Positions 1 to 6,677 of a stretch of DNA of 64,000 nucleotides are shown piece by piece. This DNA comes from Halomonas zincidurans B6 (GTDB lineage: Bacteria; Pseudomonadota; Gammaproteobacteria; Pseudomonadales; Halomonadaceae). The notes beneath the pieces were generated by a model. That model was not told the DNA's origin and searched no databases. It saw nothing but the letters and a program-made list of their open reading frames with translations. The stretch's first letter is position 1. Every line of letters begins with the position of its first letter. Made by a program: the position numbers and the translations under genes. The stretch spans positions 1,116,001-1,180,000 of the forward strand of contig NZ_JNCK01000001.1 of NCBI RefSeq assembly GCF_000731955.1. Reading direction: 5' to 3'.

Positions 1-2
1 GT

Positions 3-1196
3 TTTCAAGCCGTGTCGTCCTCGGTCACCGGCGAGGGAGTAACCGCTGGCGCGCAGACGAGTGCCGTCCCAGGTAGTTATCAGGTCAGTGTGTCGCAATT
101 GGCGCAGGCTCATTCCGTTGCCAGCGGCCAAATGAGCGATACTACCAGTGCGCTGGGGGCAACCGGGTTTACCATCACTCAGACTTCCGGCAAGGGGACG
201 ACCACCTCGATCGATCTGGCCTTGACGGGCGACGAATCCCTCGAGGATCTGCGCGACAAGATCAATGCACAGGACGGTGATGTTGGCGCATCGATTATCA
301 ACGATGGCTCGGGCTATCGTCTCGTCCTCAACGCCAAGGATACCGGTGCTGCCTCCGAGATGACGGTGGCCATGTCCGGCGCCGATGCGGCGACCAACGC
401 CAAGTTTACATTTGATCCGAACGCTGCGGCTGGCGATATAGACAATATGTCCCAGACGGTAACGGCTCAGGATGCGGCGCTCAAGGTGAATGGTGTTGCC
501 ATTACCAGTGCGTCCAATGAGGTCGAGGAAGCCATCCAAGGCGTGACGCTGAATATTTCTTCGCTCGTAGACGAGTCGTCGCCGGCGACGGTCAAGGTGG
601 CTCGCGATGAAGCGGGTATCAAGAAAGGCGTGCAATCCTTTGTAGATGCCTACAACTCGTTGCAGAAAAGCATCGGTTCGCTATCGTCATACGATAGTGA
701 CAGTGGCACTGCCGGCACCTTGCTGGGCGATGGCACCCTGCGCAGTGTCGAATCCCAGCTGCGACGCGTCATGAGTGGCGCCGAAGAGGGCGCGTTCAGC
801 ATGCTCTCGGACATCGGCGTCGAGTTGACCCTGGAGGGCACGCTGAAGGTCGATGACGAAAAACTTTCCGGGGCCATCAGCGATAACTTGTCGGGGCTGC
901 AGCAGTTCTTCATGGGCAGTGGCGGAGCGGGTGAAGGGCTGGCCGGTAAGCTGGACGGTGCGCTGGGGACGATGCTGGATGACAAGGGGCTCATCGATTC
1001 CGCCACGACGGGCTACGAAGATCGTATCGATGCGCTGAAAGAGCGCTATACGCGTACCGAAGAGAGTATCAACAATACCGTCGAGCGTTACCGTCAGCAG
1101 TTTGCCCAGATGGATTCGCTGGTATCGCAGATGAATTCCACCATGAGCTATCTAAGCCAGCAGTTCGACGCCATGAAAGCACAGACATCGCAGTAA
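3..1196 (+). CDS. fliD: Flagellar filament cap protein FliD (5'-truncated)
   Basis: FliD caps the growing filament outside the cell and folds exported flagellin. The frame is open from the window edge (ttt caa gcc gtg at 3-14), so the true start lies upstream; about 398 residues are visible. The visible N-terminal part contains the SAVPGSYQVSVSQLAQ stretch typical of the FliD N-terminal domain. The C-terminal part (about residues 320-398) is a heptad-like coiled coil (YEDRIDALKERY...YRQQFAQMDSLVSQM) ending in the conserved SYLSQQFDAM segment. It is followed 21 bp downstream by fliS and fliT, the usual fliDST order, which fits joint late-class expression. An internal GTG at 12 is not a credible start because the homologous sequence continues upstream. 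Confidence 0.95.
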   Translation, partial: FQAVSSSVTGEGVTAGAQTSAVPGSYQVSVSQLAQAHSVASGQMSDTTSALGATGFTITQTSGKGTTTSIDLALTGDESLEDLRDKINAQDGDVGASIINDGSGYRLVLNAKDTGAASEMTVAMSGADAATNAKFTFDPNAAAGDIDNMSQTVTAQDAALKVNGVAITSASNEVEEAIQGVTLNISSLVDESSPATVKVARDEAGIKKGVQSFVDAYNSLQKSIGSLSSYDSDSGTAGTLLGDGTLRSVESQLRRVMSGAEEGAFSMLSDIGVELTLEGTLKVDDEKLSGAISDNLSGLQQFFMGSGGAGEGLAGKLDGALGTMLDDKGLIDSATTGYEDRIDALKERYTRTEESINNTVERYRQQFAQMDSLVSQMNSTMSYLSQQFDAMKAQTSQ

Positions 1197-1217
1197 CCGA
1201 ACAAGGGATCAGAAACG

Positions 1218-1613
1218 ATGAGTACAATGCGTGGCGCAAATGCTTATGCGCGCATGGGCGTGGAAACCGGCGTGATGTCGGCCAGCCCGCACCAGTTGAT
1301 CGTCATGCTGTTCGACGGTGCCCAGGCGTCGCTGCGGGCGGCACGGCTGCACTTGCAGCAGGGCAACATGGCCGAGAAGGGCAAGGCGCTTTCCAAGGCG
1401 ATCGACATCGTCAACAACGGGTTGTCGGCGTCGCTGGATCACGACAAGGGCGGCGAAATTGCCGGTCGGCTGGCGTCGCTCTATGACTATGTGGTGCGCT
1501 TGCTGATGCAGGCCAACTTGCATAATGATTTACAGCGGATCGATGAAGCCGCACGGCTGCTCGACGATATCGGTACTGCCTGGCGCGATATAGCGCCTGC
1601 GGCAAGGAGCTAA
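1218..1613 (+). CDS. fliS: Flagellin export chaperone FliS
   Basis: FliS is a cytosolic four-helix chaperone that binds the C-terminus of flagellin and keeps it unpolymerised until export through FlhA. The 131-residue product matches the family length. It shows the diagnostic N-terminal NAYxRxGVETGVMSASPHQLIVMLFDGA segment (residues about 8-35) and the helical DIVNNGLSASLD region. The ATG at 1218 follows an AAGGGA purine stretch. It sits between fliD and fliT with short gaps, consistent with one fliDST transcript. Confidence 0.96.
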   Translation: MSTMRGANAYARMGVETGVMSASPHQLIVMLFDGAQASLRAARLHLQQGNMAEKGKALSKAIDIVNNGLSASLDHDKGGEIAGRLASLYDYVVRLLMQANLHNDLQRIDEAARLLDDIGTAWRDIAPAARS

Positions 1614-1619
1614 CGACGC

Positions 1620-1985
1620 ATGACGGCGGCAAGAGACGTGATCGCGGAATACGAGCAATTATTGTTGCGCTCGACGCAGATGCTTGGGCTGGCGCGCGAA
1701 GGTGACTGGGCGCGTCTGGTCGAGGAGGAGTCGGCGTATGTCGTGGCCGTGGAAACCCTCAAGCACAGCGACGCCAATGGTTCACTGGATGCAAGGGGCA
1801 TGACCCGCAAGGCGGAAGTGCTCGAGCGTATCCTCGAGCAGGATGTGGAAACACGTCGTCGGCTCGAAGCGCGCCGCGAGGAACTCAGTGAACTGATCGG
1901 CGGCAATCGCCGCCAGCTCAATGCCAATCGCGCCTATCGTGCGGGCAGCGCTATGGCGGTGCCGATCGGACAAGGGCGTAAGTGA
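1620..1985 (+). CDS. fliT: Flagellar export chaperone FliT
   Basis: The 121-residue protein is mostly helical and acidic, with the size and position of FliT. FliT is the export chaperone for FliD and, in enterics, also binds FlhC to inhibit the FlhDC activator. Sequence conservation in FliT is low, so the call leans on position after fliS, length and the helical EQLLLRSTQMLGLAREGDWARLVEEE segment. AAGGAG at about 1604 lies 10 bp before the ATG. Its stop overlaps the GTG of the next gene by 4 bp (GTGA), which implies translational coupling. Whether it regulates the FlhDC encoded 2 kb downstream is inference. Confidence 0.85.
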   Translation: MTAARDVIAEYEQLLLRSTQMLGLAREGDWARLVEEESAYVVAVETLKHSDANGSLDARGMTRKAEVLERILEQDVETRRRLEARREELSELIGGNRRQLNANRAYRAGSAMAVPIGQGRK

Positions 1986-3181
1986 GCGGCGTCATCACGC
2001 CGATTATTGATACCCTGCTTCATCAGGTGCTGGGTAAGCGCAGCAGCGTGCCCAGCAACCTGGATGTCATCGAGCCGGTAAAACCGATGGCGCCGGGCAG
2101 CGCTGCGCAGGCTTTGAAGAGTGACTCACGGTTGGAGCCGGGGCGCGCTGGCGCTGCATTGCAGCCCGGATTCAAGGAAGGGGAGCCCTCGACACCGCGG
2201 CAGATGCCCGTGGTTCCATCATCGACGGCAATGCATTTCAGTCCGGCAGCCCGCACCATTGCCGATATTCTGGTCAAGTTTCCCGCCCCCCCTTCGGTCA
2301 TTTCACCGGCAACGTCCCTGCTGGCCAAGCCGGATACCGCCAACGTGCCGTTGCTGGCGGCTAGCCTGCAAGACAGTATTGAAAGCAGTGGTCTATTCTA
2401 CGAGTCGCGTCTTGCCCGCTGGTTTCGTGGTGAGCTTCCGCGTGCCGTTCTGATGCGCGAGCCACAGATGCAGTTGCAGGCACAATTGCAGGGCGGTGTG
2501 CTGCCGGATGGCAGCGGGCGAACGTCGCAGGGCGCTATGCCGGCTTTGGCACAGTCGCGCCTGATGCCGATGACGGCGCAGCGGGGTGAGGGGCCGTCGC
2601 CCTTGACGCCGCCGCCTGCCACATCGGCGGCAAATGGAGCCGCCAGTGGCCCAGCGGCGGCGGCAATGCCTGGCGTCGAAGCGATGCGTACGGCAGCCGA
2701 GGCCGGATCGGCCCGGGACGTGGACCCTGCCCGCCCTCCTGAATTCGCCGATGAGACGTTACAGCGTGTGGTCCGTCATCAACTCGAGCTATTGGTGACG
2801 CCGACCCTGCGTTGGGAAGGCGATATCTGGTCGGGGCTATTCATGGCGCTGACGCTGCAATTTCCGGCGGGACTTCAGGAGCGCGATGCCCGGGGCGAGC
2901 AGGAGGGCGACGATGAGTTGCCCTGGCATAGCCGGATCAGCCTGCAGCTTGCCAACCTGGGTGAGCTCGATGTGCAGCTGCAATTACGCAACCGTTCCTT
3001 GTCGTTGGCCATTCATGCCGATCAACAGGATTCCCTGGACGCCTTGAAGCGCTCTCAGACGACGTTCGAGGAGCGCTTGTATCGGTGCGGTTTCGAGAGT
3101 GTCCGCGTCAGTGTCCTGCCGGGCACTGACGCGGATGACGCCTCCGATGGTCAGGTAAACAGCGAGCGATCCATCTCATGA
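1982..3181 (+). CDS. fliK: Flagellar hook-length control protein FliK-like
   Basis: FliK is an exported ruler that measures hook length and switches FlhB from rod/hook to filament substrates. The 399-residue product starts at GTG 1982, overlapping fliT by 4 bp. Residues 1-260 are Pro/Ala/Ser-rich and low in complexity, as expected for the FliK ruler. Residues about 265-375 resemble the Flg_hook C-terminal domain, with RISLQLANLGELDVQLQLRNRSLSLAIHAD as its core. Placement after fliT and before an FlhB-C-terminus paralogue is unlike enterics, where fliK follows fliJ. It may therefore be a second FliK or the only one; the rest of the genome is needed to tell. Confidence 0.8.
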   Translation: MSGVITPIIDTLLHQVLGKRSSVPSNLDVIEPVKPMAPGSAAQALKSDSRLEPGRAGAALQPGFKEGEPSTPRQMPVVPSSTAMHFSPAARTIADILVKFPAPPSVISPATSLLAKPDTANVPLLAASLQDSIESSGLFYESRLARWFRGELPRAVLMREPQMQLQAQLQGGVLPDGSGRTSQGAMPALAQSRLMPMTAQRGEGPSPLTPPPATSAANGAASGPAAAAMPGVEAMRTAAEAGSARDVDPARPPEFADETLQRVVRHQLELLVTPTLRWEGDIWSGLFMALTLQFPAGLQERDARGEQEGDDELPWHSRISLQLANLGELDVQLQLRNRSLSLAIHADQQDSLDALKRSQTTFEERLYRCGFESVRVSVLPGTDADDASDGQVNSERSIS

Positions 3182-3474
3182 GCCATGGGCGAGACTCCGA
3201 TGGCCGTCGTCAGGCCGTGGCGCTGGCTTACCGGGATGGCGATCAGGCGCCGCATGTCATCGCCAAGGGTTATGGCGAACTGGCCGAGCGAATCGTCGCC
3301 GAGGCCAGTCGCCAAGGTATCTTCGTGCATGACGCGCCGGAACTGGTCGGTCTGCTCATGCAGATCGACCTCGATGAGCGTATCCCTCCCATGCTTTATC
3401 AAGTCATCGCCGAGCTGCTGGTCTGGGTCCATGAGCTCGACCAGAATGTCGCAAATCCACGACAACTTCGTTGA
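3178..3474 (+). CDS. Small FlhB C-terminal-domain paralogue (FhlB/YlqH type)
   Basis: The 98-residue product resembles only the cytoplasmic C-terminal domain of FlhB/YscU exporters: AVALAYRDGDQAPHVIAKGYGELAERIVAEA...GIFVHDAPELVGLLMQIDLDERIPPMLYQVIAELLVWVHEL. No membrane segment is present. The NPTH autocleavage motif, present in the full-length FlhB at 18763, is absent; the protein begins just after the equivalent position. ATG 3178 overlaps the fliK stop by 4 bp (ATGA). Known relatives in other bacteria can partly replace FlhB-C in substrate switching. A role alongside FliK in export specificity is inferred from the pairing. Confidence 0.85.
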   Translation: MSHGRDSDGRRQAVALAYRDGDQAPHVIAKGYGELAERIVAEASRQGIFVHDAPELVGLLMQIDLDERIPPMLYQVIAELLVWVHELDQNVANPRQLR

Positions 3475-3498
3475 AGTCGTTACACGATTTCAACGAAG
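3466..3498 (+). terminator. 14-bp hairpin overlapping the end of the FlhB-like gene
   Basis: CTTCGTTGAA (3466-3475) pairs perfectly with TTCAACGAAG (3489-3498). A G-T wobble and three inner pairs extend the stem to about 14 bp, with the five-base loop TTACA at 3480-3484. The TGA stop of the upstream gene (3472-3474) lies in the left arm. No U-run follows, so this may be a Rho-assisted end, a stability element or an operator rather than a classical intrinsic terminator. Confidence 0.45.
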
Positions 3499-3780
3499 GG
3501 CTACGTCGAGACGCTTGTTGTATCTTCCGCATCCTAAATAAATCGCCTTTACTCGCCAAATCGCTTTTTGAAGCAATCACTTAACATTCAGTTACTTAAG
3601 TAGTTCTGTACGCTGCTGACAGAATTAAGTTTCTACTCACGAATGTTGAAGTTCGTCATAAAAACGCCTCACAATATGGTTACGATAAATGACGAATCGG
3701 ACGCTACGTTGGCCCGGTTCGATAAAAAGTCGGTGGCCTAGACCCATCGACACTACGTAACGCAACGCAGGGAATGTTTC
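3499..3780 (+). promoter_or_regulatory. Upstream region of flhDC, no gene seen
   Basis: This 282-bp stretch carries no credible ORF and is clearly more AT-rich than its neighbours, especially 3530-3660. As the leader of the flagellar master operon it is expected to hold the class I promoter and regulator sites. I could not assign a convincing -35/-10 pair. A small inverted repeat ACTTAA-N11-TTAAGT (3579-3601) is the only palindrome I noted, and its arms are too short to be persuasive. Confidence 0.5.
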
Positions 3781-4122
3781 ATGACGATGCCGATCGATAG
3801 CCTCCTGAGCGACATTCAGGATACCAACCTTTCCTATTTGCTGCTGGTCCAGCGATTGCTCAACGAGGACCGGGCCACCGCCATGTTCAGGCTCAAGCTC
3901 GACGAGTCGATGGCTGACTTGCTGGCCTCGCTGTCGGTCAAGCAGCTTAGCCAGCTTGCGCGCTCCAACCAGCTGCTGTGCCGGCTGTGCTTCGACGAGC
4001 CCGAGCAGCTCACCCGACTTATCGAGGATCCGCGCGATCAGGGGCTGGGTCAGATCCATGCCGCGTTGTCGATGGCATCGCGACAGCCAAGCGCCTCCCC
4101 CGTTCGCATGAGTCGGAGGTGA
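3781..4122 (+). CDS. flhD: Flagellar transcriptional activator subunit FlhD
   Basis: FlhD assembles with FlhC into the FlhD4C2 complex that activates class II flagellar promoters. The 113-residue product is close to the family length and keeps the hallmark DTNLSYLLLVQRLLNEDRATAMFRLKL start and the SVKQLSQLARSNQLLCRLCFDE core. It begins after the long AT-rich leader, 3 bp before flhC. FlhDC presence implies an enteric- or Burkholderia-like flagellar hierarchy rather than the FleQ/FlrA scheme of pseudomonads and vibrios. Confidence 0.97.
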   Translation: MTMPIDSLLSDIQDTNLSYLLLVQRLLNEDRATAMFRLKLDESMADLLASLSVKQLSQLARSNQLLCRLCFDEPEQLTRLIEDPRDQGLGQIHAALSMASRQPSASPVRMSRR

Positions 4123-4125
4123 GTC

Positions 4126-4740
4126 ATGGCTGACAAGAGCCTGGTTACAGAGATGCATCAGGTACAGATGGCCATCGAGTTGATTGAACTCGGCGCTCGC
4201 CTGCAAGTATTGGAAACCGAGACCGATCTCAGCCGTGCCCGTTTGATCAAGCTCTACAAGGAAGTTCGTGGCATGTCGCCGCCCAAGGGCATGCTGCCAT
4301 TTTCCACCGACTGGTTCATTACCTGGCTGCCCAACATTCATTCATCGCTTTTCTACAATATCTATCAGCGCTTGATTGAAGATCACGACTGCGAACGCAT
4401 GGGGGCCTTCGTTCGCGCCTTTCGCCTTTACCTCGAACAGCTCTCCCTGGAAAGTGCCGAACCGGTGCTCGGCCTGACCCGGGCCTGGACGCTGGTGCGC
4501 TTCTTCGAAAGCGATCTGCTCGAACTGTGCGAATGTACCAGCTGCCAGGCAAGCTTCGTCGTGCATGCGCATACCCCCGCCCAATCGTTCGTCTGCGGTA
4601 TCTGTCAGCCGCCGTCGCGCGCCGGCAAGACGCGCAAGCGCCGTGAAGCCGCTGCCCATGCCCCGGCCAGGCAGGCCGACCAGCTGACCATAACGGCGCT
4701 GGTCGAACTCGAGGAGGCAGCCGATAGGCGAAGCGCCTGA
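4126..4740 (+). CDS. flhC: Flagellar transcriptional activator subunit FlhC
   Basis: FlhC is the DNA-binding partner of FlhD. The 204-residue protein contains the conserved KLYKEVRGMSPPKGMLPFSTDWF segment (about residues 45-67). A zinc-binding cysteine cluster (CECTSC, then CGIC) lies near residues 137-160, matching the four-cysteine site of the family. The C-terminal tail is basic (RAGKTRKRREAA). An intrinsic terminator follows within 45 bp, and the motA sigma-28 promoter is embedded in it. Confidence 0.97.
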   Translation: MADKSLVTEMHQVQMAIELIELGARLQVLETETDLSRARLIKLYKEVRGMSPPKGMLPFSTDWFITWLPNIHSSLFYNIYQRLIEDHDCERMGAFVRAFRLYLEQLSLESAEPVLGLTRAWTLVRFFESDLLELCECTSCQASFVVHAHTPAQSFVCGICQPPSRAGKTRKRREAAAHAPARQADQLTITALVELEEAADRRSA

Positions 4741-4776
4741 TAGCGGATTTTCTCGCCATTCTCTTGGGCTACCGGC

Positions 4777-4803
4777 TCAAGCTACCGGGGCCTCTGCCGA
4801 TAA
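4777..4803 (+). promoter_or_regulatory. Sigma-28 (FliA) promoter for motAB-cheAW
   Basis: TCAA (4777-4780), a 15-bp spacer, then GCCGATAA (4796-4803). The -10 element matches the sigma-28 consensus perfectly, the spacer has the canonical 15 bp, and the -35 core differs from TAAA at one base. Expected transcription start is near 4810, about 36 bp before the motA GTG. The -10 lies in the loop, and the spacer in the left arm, of the flhC terminator hairpin. Confidence 0.88.
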
Positions 4804-4826
4804 CAGGTTAGAGGCCCCGGTTCTTT
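4784..4826 (+). terminator. Intrinsic terminator of flhDC
   Basis: ACCGGGGCCTCT (4784-4795) pairs perfectly over 12 bp with AGAGGCCCCGGT (4810-4821) across a 14-base loop, followed by a U-rich TTCTTTT. It ends the flhDC transcript. The loop is the sigma-28 -10 element of the next operon. Confidence 0.88.
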
Positions 4827-4845
4827 TCAGGCGAAGGAAGTTAAT

Positions 4846-5718
4846 GTGTTAATTACCCTTGGTTATCTTATTGTTCTTGGCTCCGTGTTCGGGGGCTACT
4901 GGATGATTGGCGGGTACTTGGGCGCCCTCTATCAGCCGCCCGAAATCCTCATGATCGTCGGAGCAGCCATGGGGGCCTTCGTGGCGTCCAACAACGGCAA
5001 GGCGATCAGGGCAACCTTACGCTCTTTCTCCAAGCTCAAGCGTACCAACAAGTACAACAAGGCCATGTACATGGAGTTGCTGGCCTTGCAGTACAAGCTG
5101 CTTTCCAGGGCGCGCCGCGACGGCATGCTGGCAATCGAACGCGATATCGACGATCCGCAAAACAGTGCGCTGTTCGGCGAATACCCCAGGCTGCTCGGCG
5201 ATCCAATGCTCATGGCTTTTTTGACCGACTACCTGCGCTTGATGGTCAGCGGCAACATGGATCCCTTCGAGATCGATGCGCTCATGGAACACGAAATCGA
5301 GACCTTCCAGCACGAAGCCGAAATTCCCTCCCACGCGTTGCATGCGGTCGGCGATGGCCTGCCGGCATTCGGTATCGTCGCCGCGGTCATGGGCGTGGTG
5401 TACGCGCTGGGCTCCGCCGACCAGGGCGCGGGCGAGATGGGTATCCTGATCGCCAATGCGCTGGTCGGTACCTTTCTGGGCATTCTGCTGGCCTATGGCT
5501 TCATCAACCCGTTGGCCGGGCGGATCCTGCATCAGGTCACCGAAGCGGTGAAGATGCTGCAGTGCATCCGCGTCACGCTGATGGCGAGCCTCAATGGCTA
5601 CGCGCCGCAGCTGGCGGTGGAGTTCGGGCGCAAGGCGCTGTTCACCGCCGAACGGCCGACGTTCGATGAACTGGAAGATCATGTGCGCTCGACCAAGAAT
5701 TCTACGGGTGGCTCATGA
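4846..5718 (+). CDS. motA: Flagellar motor stator protein MotA
   Basis: MotA forms, with MotB, the proton-driven stator in the inner membrane and pushes on FliG. The 290-residue product has the family length, with four hydrophobic segments (about residues 2-22, 33-50, 170-192, 202-225) and a large cytoplasmic loop between the second and third. The loop includes the RDGMLAIERDIDDP and LMVSGNMDPFEIDALMEHEIE stretches. Translation begins at GTG 4846, five bases after GAAGGAAG; an ATG at 4844 is out of frame. The stop overlaps motB by 4 bp. Confidence 0.96.
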   Translation: MLITLGYLIVLGSVFGGYWMIGGYLGALYQPPEILMIVGAAMGAFVASNNGKAIRATLRSFSKLKRTNKYNKAMYMELLALQYKLLSRARRDGMLAIERDIDDPQNSALFGEYPRLLGDPMLMAFLTDYLRLMVSGNMDPFEIDALMEHEIETFQHEAEIPSHALHAVGDGLPAFGIVAAVMGVVYALGSADQGAGEMGILIANALVGTFLGILLAYGFINPLAGRILHQVTEAVKMLQCIRVTLMASLNGYAPQLAVEFGRKALFTAERPTFDELEDHVRSTKNSTGGS

Positions 5719-6674
5719 GTGACCATCGGCCAATCATCGTCAAACGCAAGAAGGTAAAGGCCAAGGGGCATCATGGCGGTTCCTGGAAGATCGCCTACGC
5801 CGACTTCATGACCGCGCTGATGGCCTTGTTCCTGGTGCTATGGATTCTCTCCACGGCGAGCGAATCGGAGCTGGCGAGCATTGCCGAATATTTCCGCACG
5901 CCCTTGCCGGTAGCGATGGCGGGCGGCGACAAGTCGACGGCGAGTACCAGCGCGATTCCCGGCGGCGGTCCCGATCCTAAATACAGCGAGGGTGAGCGCC
6001 AGCGCATCGATACGCGTCTGCAGACCCGGCCCAGCGACGAGCAGCGTCGCCTGCTGGGCCTCGAACGGCGTATCGAATCGGTAATCCAGAGCAAGCCTCA
6101 ATTGCGCGATCTACGCTCGCAGCTACGCATGGAAATGACTCCCGAGGGATTGCGCATCCAGATCGTCGATACCGATAGGCGGCCGATGTTCAAGTTGGGT
6201 AGCGACCAGGTCGAGGATTACATGCGCGACATCCTTCGGGCGATCGCCCCGGTGCTCAATGAATTGCCCAACCGGATAAGTCTGAGTGGGCACACCGACA
6301 GTCTGCCGTATGTCGGCGGCGAGCAGGGCTACAGCAACTGGGAGCTGTCCACCGATCGTGCCAATGCCTCGCGGCGGGAACTGGTGGCCGGCGGCCTGGA
6401 TGCCGACAAATTGCTGCGCGTGGCCGGCATGGGCTCGCGGGTGCCATTGAATGCGCAGGACACCACGGACCCGATCAATCGCCGCATCAGCATCGTGGTG
6501 CTGGACCGCAAGACCGCCGATGCCATCGAATTCCAGAGCGGCCCGTCTAGCCCGGTTCTGCCAGAAACCGGGGCATCCATTCTGCCCGAAGAGCTGAATA
6601 CTGTGCCCGCCTTGAACCCGGGGTTGCCTGTCGCTGAGCAAGCGCCCAATGACCCTTTGACCCGAGTGGATTAG
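5715..6674 (+). CDS. motB: Flagellar motor stator protein MotB
   Basis: MotB anchors the stator to peptidoglycan and carries the essential proton-accepting aspartate. The 319-residue protein has a basic N-terminus (KRKKVKAKGHHGGSWKIAYAD). The aspartate is D30 in ADFMTA, at the start of the single membrane helix (about 28-48). An OmpA-like peptidoglycan-binding domain spans about 165-275 (LSGHTDSLPY...NWELSTDRANASRREL...GMGSRVPL...NRRISIVV). A Pro-rich tail of about 45 residues follows. ATG overlaps the motA stop by 4 bp, and cheA follows after 3 bp. Confidence 0.97.
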   Translation: MSDHRPIIVKRKKVKAKGHHGGSWKIAYADFMTALMALFLVLWILSTASESELASIAEYFRTPLPVAMAGGDKSTASTSAIPGGGPDPKYSEGERQRIDTRLQTRPSDEQRRLLGLERRIESVIQSKPQLRDLRSQLRMEMTPEGLRIQIVDTDRRPMFKLGSDQVEDYMRDILRAIAPVLNELPNRISLSGHTDSLPYVGGEQGYSNWELSTDRANASRRELVAGGLDADKLLRVAGMGSRVPLNAQDTTDPINRRISIVVLDRKTADAIEFQSGPSSPVLPETGASILPEELNTVPALNPGLPVAEQAPNDPLTRVD

Positions 6675-6677
6675 CGC

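Noticed and set aside
3646..3680. TTGAAG...TATGGT as flhDC promoter
   Set aside because: The spacer is 23 bp; no acceptable -10 lies 16-18 bp downstream of TTGAAG.
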